Below are positions 1 through 4,708 of a stretch of DNA of 9,206 nucleotides, piece by piece (the stretch's first letter is position 1; the number at the start of each line of letters is the position of its first letter). Below the pieces are notes generated by a model. That model was not told where the DNA came from. It did no database searches and was given only the letters and a program-made list of their open reading frames with translations. Origin of the DNA: Methanosarcina sp. UBA402 (GTDB taxonomy: Archaea; Halobacteriota; Methanosarcinia; Methanosarcinales; Methanosarcinaceae). The DNA is taken from assembly GCA_002509325.1 (NCBI GenBank), contig DADO01000042.1:17781-26986 (forward strand), given 5' to 3'. The position numbers and the translations under genes were made by a program.

Positions 1-67
1 CTCAATAACTCAACAAAACTCAATTAAACTCAATTAAATTAAGCTCAATTAAACTCAATTTAAACTC
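1..67. repeat. Degenerate tandem repeat, CTCAATTAAA unit, upstream of rpl10e
   Basis: The block CTCAA recurs at 1, 9, 19, 29, 44 and 54, with a final CTCA at 65. Most copies are 10 bp apart and one has a 5-bp insertion (29 to 44). The consensus is CTCAATTAAA. The array ends about 10 nt before the rpl10e ribosome binding site and runs off the left edge, so its full length is unknown. No TATA box or hairpin stands out in it, so the rpl10e promoter probably lies outside the window or is hidden in this AT-rich stretch. Confidence 0.85.
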
Positions 68-92
68 ATCATCTTTCAGGAGAATCAAGCTA

Positions 93-614
93 ATGGTACG
101 AAAGCCAGCGAGTATGTACAGAAACGTGAAGCAGCACTCATTCACCAGAAGGAAATACATGGGTGGTGTTCCAGGAAGTCAGGTTATTCACTATGACATG
201 GGAGACAGATCAAATACCACATTTCCGATTAGAATCTCCCTGATTGCAGAAGAGAGATGCCAGATAAGGCACACAGCTCTCGAAGCAGCCCGTATTACAG
301 CAAACAGGCACCTGAGTACAGATGTCGGAAAGACAGGCTTTTACATGAAGCTTCGTGTCTATCCCCACGAGGTACTCAGGGAAAACAAACAGGCAACCGG
401 CGCAGGTGCTGACCGTGTATCCAGTGGAATGCGCAGGGCTTTTGGAAAGAACGTAGGTACAGCAGCCAGGGTCAAAGCAATGCAGAAGATCTTCACAGTT
501 GCAGTTGAGAAGGAAAACTTCGAAGTCGCAAAGAATGCTCTCTGGAATGCAGGACAGAAGCTGCCTACCCCTTTCAGGATCGTTATTGATCAAGGGGCAG
601 AACTGGTACAATAA
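93..614 (+). CDS. rpl10e: Large-subunit ribosomal protein L10e (uL16 family)
   Basis: This 173-aa protein is the archaeal/eukaryotic L10e of the 50S subunit, counterpart of bacterial L16. In that family it sits near the A-site and peptidyl-transferase region and contacts tRNA. The N-terminus MVRKPASMYR, the following basic stretch (Arg/Lys-rich, residues 11-25), and the central segment around residues 85-110 with KLRVYPHEVLRENK and the SSGMRRAFGK loop are family signatures. The length is typical for archaea. The ATG at 93 is preceded by AGGAGA at 78-83, a good Shine-Dalgarno sequence about 9 nt away. The aIF2-beta gene follows 74 nt downstream on the same strand, so the two are probably co-transcribed as a translation operon. 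Nothing is missing or truncated. The product assignment is secure; the neighbouring repeats are the only unusual feature. Confidence 0.97.
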   Translation: MVRKPASMYRNVKQHSFTRRKYMGGVPGSQVIHYDMGDRSNTTFPIRISLIAEERCQIRHTALEAARITANRHLSTDVGKTGFYMKLRVYPHEVLRENKQATGAGADRVSSGMRRAFGKNVGTAARVKAMQKIFTVAVEKENFEVAKNALWNAGQKLPTPFRIVIDQGAELVQ

Positions 615-642
615 TCAGTTAAAGAAAGCGTTAACATCAGTA

Positions 643-678
643 ATTACATCAAATATTACATCAAATATTACATCAAAT
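643..678. repeat. Three perfect 12-bp tandem repeats in the rpl10e/aIF2-beta gap
   Basis: The unit ATTACATCAAAT is present three times without mismatch at 643-654, 655-666 and 667-678. The last unit is followed immediately by GGAG (679-682), the ribosome binding site of the next gene. The first two bases of an apparent upstream ATG (677-679) come from the repeat itself, which makes that ATG a poor start candidate. Confidence 0.95.
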
Positions 679-688
679 GGAGAATAAT

Positions 689-1297
689 ATGTACGATTAC
701 GAAGAGCTTTTGAACCGTGCAATGGCAAAAATGCCTGATATCGAGACTACGGATGCTCGATTCGTAATCCCTGAACCCAGAATCTTTTCCGAAGGCAAGG
801 CCACAATTCTGGAGAACTTTGGAAATATTGCAGGTACCCTTAACCGGGACCCTGACCACCTGATGAAATATCTCACAAGGGAACTGGGGACTGCAGGGAA
901 AATTGAAGGCACACGCGCAGTCTTCCAGGGACGGTTTACGAGAGCCCAGATTTCTGATAATATTCAGGCTTATGTGGACGAATACGTTATGTGTTCGGAA
1001 TGCGGGCGTCCTGACACCCAACTTGTTAAAGTGGACAGGGTACTCGTTCTGAAGTGCTCTGCTTGTGGGGCTCACAGGCCTGTCAAAAAGAGAAAGGCTA
1101 CAAGTGTAGTTATCAGGGAAGCTATTGAAGAAGGCGGAACCTATGAGCTCCGGATCGATGCAGTCGGGTCTAAAGGTGACGGGATAGCAAAAATAGATAA
1201 ATATACGATTTTTGTGCCCGGAGCCGCAAAAGGCGACGTGGTCAAAGTAAAAATAAAGAAAATCAGCGGAAATCTCGCCTTTTCAGAAAGGGTCTGA
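689..1297 (+). CDS. eif2b: Translation initiation factor aIF2 beta subunit with C-terminal TRAM domain
   Basis: This is the beta subunit of the archaeal heterotrimeric initiation factor aIF2, which delivers initiator Met-tRNA to the small ribosomal subunit. Residues about 1-95 form the N-terminal and central alpha-beta domain, including the conserved stretch around KATILENFGN. A C4 zinc ribbon follows: C102-x2-C105-x17-C123-x2-C126. Residues about 139-202 look like a TRAM RNA-binding domain (IREAIEEGGTYELRID, then GDGIAKIDKYTIFVPGA). Typical archaeal aIF2-beta ends just after the zinc ribbon at about 135-140 aa, so the last roughly 64 residues are an appended domain. From memory this fusion also occurs in other Methanosarcina. 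I chose the ATG at 689 over the in-frame ATG at 677 because GGAG at 679-682 gives 689 a 6-nt spacing, while 677 overlaps that site; 202 aa also fits the family in this genus. Confidence 0.94.
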   Translation: MYDYEELLNRAMAKMPDIETTDARFVIPEPRIFSEGKATILENFGNIAGTLNRDPDHLMKYLTRELGTAGKIEGTRAVFQGRFTRAQISDNIQAYVDEYVMCSECGRPDTQLVKVDRVLVLKCSACGAHRPVKKRKATSVVIREAIEEGGTYELRIDAVGSKGDGIAKIDKYTIFVPGAAKGDVVKVKIKKISGNLAFSERV

Positions 1298-1309
1298 GGT
1301 TTAAGCTTA

Positions 1310-1317
1310 TTTACATA
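1310..1317 (+). promoter_or_regulatory. Possible TATA box downstream of the aIF2-beta gene
   Basis: TTTACATA, embedded in an AT-rich stretch 13 nt after the aIF2-beta stop, could be a TATA box. It would place transcription start near 1340 and give the next gene a leader of about 130 nt. The same TTTACATATT string occurs at 2921-2930 upstream of trpS. This is a weak call from composition and position only. Confidence 0.3.
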
Positions 1318-1361
1318 TTTTAAGGCAGCTCAGGCCGATAATTTCGATTTTCGTGCCCGGG

Positions 1362-1412
1362 CTAAAATCTTCTTTTAGATTTGAACTCGCGTCTCCAGAG
1401 CTAAACTCTGGA
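1362..1412 (+). other. Two hairpins in the leader of the radical SAM-like gene
   Basis: CTAAAA (1362-1367) pairs with TTTTAG (1373-1378) around a 5-nt loop. An alternative, mutually exclusive stem is AAATCT (1365-1370) with AGATTT (1377-1382). A second hairpin pairs TCCAGAG (1394-1400) with CTCTGGA (1406-1412), 7 bp around CTAAA. No long T-run follows either one, so they are more likely leader structure than a terminator. Function unknown. Confidence 0.45.
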
Positions 1413-1470
1413 AAAGCCAGGGGCGGTTTTAGTATCCAGCAGGTAAATCAGGAATCTGTGAGGAGAAAAA

Positions 1471-2712
1471 ATGACTTCTGAAAAAAAGGATACACAGGAG
1501 GTTTTATTCAGGGATGTTTCATTGAGAGAGACTAAAGTAACGGAAAAAAATATAGAAGTTCTCTCAATGCCCGGGCTGTCAGTAAATCTTCGGCATGCAG
1601 GGGAGATCCTGGAACTTATGGCAAGCGGAGCCCTGAAAGCAGCCTGCAACCCTATCCTGAAAAAGATCAACTCTCGCTTAAAGGAGGAAAAGCCAGCCCT
1701 TGTAGAGGAAGACAGGGTTGTTGCTTCAGCCTGGCTCCCTCCAATACCGGGTCCGGCTTTCAAACGCCTTATTTTTGCGGAGATTCAGATGGCTCTAGGA
1801 AGATACATTCCAGAGACTGTATCAATTGAACTTACCCGCCAGAATAGTTTGAGATATCAGCCGGGGACGATTGTAGATGAGCTGGATACCGGTACTGTAA
1901 AAAGAATAATAGATGAAGCTCTTGAAATTGGCACTTTTATTATCACATTTACTGAGAATGACCCTCTCCTGCGCGAAGAAGTATTTGAGCTCATCAGGTA
2001 TGTGGACAAAAAGCGAGCAATAGTAAACTGTTCCACCTGGGGCACGGATTTTTCAGAGGAAACAGCCTCTCGTTTGAAAGAAGCAGGGCTTCATTCCCTG
2101 ATGGTGGGGATTTACTCAACTGGCCCTGAAAAACATGATGCTGTCCGAAAGTCTGAGGGAGCATATGAGAGAGCTATTTCTGCCATAAAACTGGCACTTG
2201 AAGCCGGGCTCGTGGTTGTAATGACAACGCATGCTTCTCCCTCAAATATACAGGAATTGCCTGCGCTCTATACCCTTGCTTCGGAACTAGGAGTCCATGA
2301 GTTTTCAGTATGGGAAGCAATGCCAAAAACCAGTAATGAACCTGTAATTACTGACGAGGATAGGAAAAGCATCCTTGAAATGTACCACAGGATAAACGCC
2401 AGCCCTGACGGCCCGCGCATGTTTGCAAATACTTATTTTGAAGGGCAGATGCTGGGGGCAATGGAAGGCAGGCGCTGGATGCATATAACAGCAGAAGGAG
2501 ACGTAAAACCCGGTCCTTATCCACCTTTTAGTTTTGGGAATATAAAAGAGAAATCTTTAAAAGATACCTGGCAGAAAATCAGAAGCTACCCATACTTCCT
2601 GAAGCAAAAAAGCCTGAGCCCAATGCATGATCCAGAGTTTCTGGAATTCGTTGACAGGATTCCAGCAGAAGCAAAATTGCCGTATCCTTTCAAAAAAGTT
2701 TATGAGAAATAA
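1471..2712 (+). CDS. Radical SAM/SPASM-family protein lacking its iron-sulfur cysteines
   Basis: This 413-aa protein resembles radical SAM enzymes that have a C-terminal SPASM-type region. After an N-terminal helical region (about 1-110), the barrel begins with IPETVSIELTR (113-123). Where such enzymes carry CxxxCxxC, this one has N125, Y129 and G132, in the register N-S-L-R-Y-Q-P-G. Other barrel features remain: a GxDPLL-like loop written TENDPLL (161-167), the VNCSTWGTD strand (185-193), and the VGIYSTGPEKHDAVR segment. The SPASM-like tail has EGDVKPGPYPPFSFGN (342-357), where I expect a cysteine at G348, and SPMHDPEF with S383 where I expect another. Only C59 and C187 remain in the whole protein. 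GAGGAGA (1460-1466) supports the start. It lies between translation genes and may be transcribed alone. It cannot bind the usual cluster as written, so I infer a non-catalytic or repurposed protein. The substrate and the related active subfamily are unknown. Confidence 0.8.
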   Translation: MTSEKKDTQEVLFRDVSLRETKVTEKNIEVLSMPGLSVNLRHAGEILELMASGALKAACNPILKKINSRLKEEKPALVEEDRVVASAWLPPIPGPAFKRLIFAEIQMALGRYIPETVSIELTRQNSLRYQPGTIVDELDTGTVKRIIDEALEIGTFIITFTENDPLLREEVFELIRYVDKKRAIVNCSTWGTDFSEETASRLKEAGLHSLMVGIYSTGPEKHDAVRKSEGAYERAISAIKLALEAGLVVVMTTHASPSNIQELPALYTLASELGVHEFSVWEAMPKTSNEPVITDEDRKSILEMYHRINASPDGPRMFANTYFEGQMLGAMEGRRWMHITAEGDVKPGPYPPFSFGNIKEKSLKDTWQKIRSYPYFLKQKSLSPMHDPEFLEFVDRIPAEAKLPYPFKKVYEK

Positions 2713-2748
2713 AACGGAATAAGCTTCTGGATATCCTTTACAACGCTT

Positions 2749-2801
2749 CTCTTTAAAGAGCCCTCTCTGGTACATTTAAATTCCTCTTAGCCTACTTTTT
2801 T
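2749..2801 (+). terminator. Possible terminator of the radical SAM-like gene
   Basis: A perfect 12-bp palindrome CTCTTTAAAGAG (2749-2760) lies 36 nt after the stop codon. A pyrimidine-rich stretch follows and ends in six Ts (2796-2801). Archaeal termination depends mainly on T-runs, so this is a reasonable end point, but the palindrome and T-run are about 35 nt apart and may be unrelated. Confidence 0.4.
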
Positions 2802-2821
2802 CAATCGGGCTATGGCTAGTT

Positions 2822-2857
2822 ATGGGAGTTGAAAACACATCCCATTGGGAAACCAAT
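2822..2857 (+). other. Overlapping inverted repeats upstream of trpS
   Basis: ATGGGA (2822-2827) can pair with TCCCAT (2840-2845). ATTGG (2844-2848) can pair with CCAAT (2853-2857) across a GAAA tetraloop. The two stems share bases 2844-2845, so full versions of both cannot form together. They lie upstream of the likely trpS promoter, so if functional they act at DNA level or in an unannotated transcript. Confidence 0.4.
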
Positions 2858-2968
2858 AGCAAAAGTAATGTACTGCTGGAAAGCTGGTATCAGCCTGAAC
2901 TGTTTGTCTGAAGATAAACATTTACATATTAGCAGGTATTTTTAAAGAGAGATTTAGCTGGAACTGCG

Positions 2969-2976
2969 TTTATATC
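2969..2976 (+). promoter_or_regulatory. Likely TATA box of trpS
   Basis: TTTATATC lies about 80 nt before the trpS start. Archaeal spacing of roughly 25 nt would put transcription start near 3000, exactly where the leader inverted repeat begins. The leader would then be about 54 nt and consist almost entirely of that hairpin plus the ribosome binding site. Confidence 0.6.
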
Positions 2977-2999
2977 TTTAATAATTTTCAGCAAGAAAA

Positions 3000-3040
3000 A
3001 GCTGTCTTCCTGAGGCATTTCCTCCAGAAAATAGACAGCT
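3000..3040 (+). promoter_or_regulatory. trpS leader hairpin with possible competing pairing to the ribosome binding site
   Basis: AGCTGTCT (3000-3007) and AGACAGCT (3033-3040) are perfect 8-bp inverted repeats enclosing 25 nt. Inside the loop, GAGG (3012-3015) can pair with CCTC (3021-3024). The same CCTC could instead pair with the GAGG of the trpS Shine-Dalgarno sequence (3044-3047). The 3' arm ends 3 nt before that sequence. This layout allows an open and a sequestered state, but no ligand or regulator is evident. Confidence 0.5.
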
Positions 3041-3053
3041 CATGAGGGACTTT

Positions 3054-4529
3054 ATGAATACCAAACTTGACCCGTGGAGTTCAAGCGAGATTACTGACTA
3101 TTCCAAGTTATTCGAAGAATTCGGGATTTCTCCTTTTGATAATTTACTTCCTGAAATCCCTTCCCCACACATGTACATGCGGAGAAGAGTTATCTTCGGA
3201 CATCGTGATTATGAACAGATTGCAGAGGCTATGCGCACAGGTGCCCCTTTTTCGGTTATGGACGGCTTTATGCCTTCAGGAAAGGTCCACCTTGGACACA
3301 AGATGGTTATGGACCAGATAATCTGGCACCAGCAAATGGGAGCATCGGCTTTTGTTGGGATTGCGGACAGGGAAGCTTTCTCGGTACGTGGCTTTTCCTG
3401 GCAGAAATGCAGGGAAATCGGAGTAGAGGAGTACATATTAAGCCTTATTGCTCTCGGATTCAAGCCCGATGGCTTAATTTACTTCCAGTCAGGCTGTGAA
3501 AGTGTAAAAGACCTGGCATTTGAACTCGGAGTCAAGGTCAATTTCTCGGAACTTAGTGCAATCTATGGTTTTTCAGGAGAGACAAATCTCTCCCATATGA
3601 TCAGTGTAGCAACCCAGGCTGCAGATATTCTCCAGCCCCAGCTTGAAGAGTTCGGTGGCCCAAAACCGGTTGTAGTTCCTGTAGGTCCAGACCAGGACCC
3701 TCACCTTAGGCTGACACGAGGGCTTGCAGGCAAAATGAGCATGTTCAGGGTAGAAGAGAGAGAAAACGCAAATGGTGGGAAATACCTGAGCGTGCGCGGC
3801 AAGGGCGCCCCGAAGGAAGCCTTAAAAGAGCTTAAAAAACGCATTCCAGGGAAGGTAAAACTCTATGAAGAGCACCTGGACGTACTTCAAACTCCTGACT
3901 ATTCATTCCTGGAAAGATTTGTTTTGCAAATAAACCAGCCTGAGAAAAGGAAGTACTTCATGGCCCAGGTCCAGGAAATCACTAAATTTGCTAATGAAGC
4001 TAAGCCACCTGAATTTTTGGAGTATGAAAAATACTTCGTTTTCAGAAGAATCTGGAAAACCACAAGGAAAATCCTTGAAGAAGTCGTGGCAGAAGTCGCA
4101 GCTGAGTTCGATGGCTACGCTTTCATTCCTCCTGCATCAACTTACCACCGCTTCATGAGCGGGCTGCAGGGAGGGAAGATGTCGAGCAGTATCCCTGACA
4201 GCTATATAGCCCTCACAGATAACCCGAAGGAAGGGGCGAAAAAGGTAAAGAAGGCAAAGACAGGGGGATGTATGACCCTTGAAGAGCAGAAAAAACTGGG
4301 TGGGAAACCCGATGAATGCTCTGTCTTCGAACTGATGCTTTTCCACCTTCTAGAAGATGATGAGGAATTACTGGAAATCAGGCAAGAATGCATCTCAGGA
4401 ACCAGAATGTGCGGCTCGTGCAAGCAGCTCGCAGCCGAGAAGATGTACGAGTTCCTCAAAGATCATCAGGAAAAGCGGGAACTTGCAAGGGAGCACCTCG
4501 AAGAATATAAAATAGTTTATAAAAAGTGA
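3054..4529 (+). CDS. trpS: Tryptophanyl-tRNA synthetase (archaeal type)
   Basis: This is a class I aminoacyl-tRNA synthetase that charges tRNA-Trp with tryptophan in the cytosol, 491 aa from the chosen start. The HIGH-type motif is HLGH (79-82), within PSGKVHLGHKMVMD. The KMSKS-type motif is KMSSS (375-379). The GPDQDPHLRLTR segment and the large N-terminal extension are typical of archaeal/eukaryotic TrpRS. The C-terminal region has C422-x23-C446-x6-C453-x2-C456, almost the C-x22-C-x6-C-x2-C arrangement I recall for the [4Fe-4S] site of Thermotoga maritima TrpRS near its anticodon-binding region. An in-frame ATG exists at 3042, but I chose 3054 because GAGG (3044-3047) lies 6 nt before it and the N-terminus MNTKLDPWSS resembles Methanosarcina TrpRS as I remember it. 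Its stop codon lies inside the first copy of a 13-bp repeat. pheS follows 179 nt downstream with its own TATA box. Confidence 0.96.
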   Translation: MNTKLDPWSSSEITDYSKLFEEFGISPFDNLLPEIPSPHMYMRRRVIFGHRDYEQIAEAMRTGAPFSVMDGFMPSGKVHLGHKMVMDQIIWHQQMGASAFVGIADREAFSVRGFSWQKCREIGVEEYILSLIALGFKPDGLIYFQSGCESVKDLAFELGVKVNFSELSAIYGFSGETNLSHMISVATQAADILQPQLEEFGGPKPVVVPVGPDQDPHLRLTRGLAGKMSMFRVEERENANGGKYLSVRGKGAPKEALKELKKRIPGKVKLYEEHLDVLQTPDYSFLERFVLQINQPEKRKYFMAQVQEITKFANEAKPPEFLEYEKYFVFRRIWKTTRKILEEVVAEVAAEFDGYAFIPPASTYHRFMSGLQGGKMSSSIPDSYIALTDNPKEGAKKVKKAKTGGCMTLEEQKKLGGKPDECSVFELMLFHLLEDDEELLEIRQECISGTRMCGSCKQLAAEKMYEFLKDHQEKRELAREHLEEYKIVYKK

Positions 4530-4629
4530 TATTAAAAGCAACCTTATTAAGCGATTTTGAAAATTAATCTTAAAAATTAATCTCAAAAAGTGATTTTGAA
4601 AAGTGATCTTAAAAAGTAATCTTGCAAAA
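4527..4629. repeat. 13-bp-period degenerate tandem repeat between trpS and pheS
   Basis: Six consecutive units of exactly 13 bp occupy 4552-4564, 4565-4577, 4578-4590, 4591-4603, 4604-4616 and 4617-4629, with the consensus TRATCTTAAAAAG. A related unit, TGATATTAAAAGC, starts at 4527 and its first three bases are the trpS stop codon. A looser copy follows at 4630-4644. The sequence varies but the period does not. Confidence 0.85.
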
Positions 4630-4652
4630 TAAATCTCATAAAAATTGATCAG

Positions 4653-4660
4653 TTATAAAT
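4653..4660 (+). promoter_or_regulatory. Likely TATA box of pheS
   Basis: TTATAAAT lies about 50 nt before the pheS start, directly after the 13-bp repeat array. Normal archaeal spacing predicts transcription start near 4683 and a short leader of about 26 nt that carries the ribosome binding site. This suggests pheS can be expressed independently of trpS. Confidence 0.55.
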
Positions 4661-4708
4661 TTATCAAACTCTTAATCATTCTCAGGAATATCAGGACGTG
4701 ACCATTAT

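Larger units (their letters stand above)
2713..3053. other. 341-nt intergenic region upstream of trpS
   Basis: No coding frame is convincing here. In order it holds: a 12-bp perfect palindrome CTCTTTAAAGAG (2749-2760); a T6 run (2796-2801) that may end the upstream transcript; two overlapping inverted repeats (2822-2857); a TTTACATATT string (2921-2930); a better TATA box (2969-2976); and a leader hairpin next to the trpS ribosome binding site (3000-3040). Confidence 0.7.

Noticed and set aside
210..611. Antisense 133-codon reading frame opposite rpl10e
   Set aside because: It is a mirror of a highly conserved gene, has an unlikely cysteine-rich composition and no promoter or binding site of its own.
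677..688. Earlier in-frame ATG for aIF2-beta at 677 (adds MENN)
   Set aside because: It overlaps the GGAG binding site that serves the ATG at 689 and is made by the 12-bp repeat junction; the 202-aa product fits the genus.
1298..1470. tRNA or other structured RNA gene in the gap after the aIF2-beta gene
   Set aside because: Only two short hairpins; no cloverleaf, no TTCGA-type T-arm, no CCA-adjacent acceptor stem.
1471..2712. Radical SAM-like gene as a plain pseudogene
   Set aside because: No stop or frameshift in 413 codons, a good ribosome binding site, and conserved-looking motifs throughout; cysteine loss alone does not show decay.
3042..3053. Earlier in-frame ATG for trpS at 3042 (adds MRDF)
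   Set aside because: The only good ribosome binding site, GAGG at 3044-3047, lies downstream of it, and the hairpin arm ends right before it.
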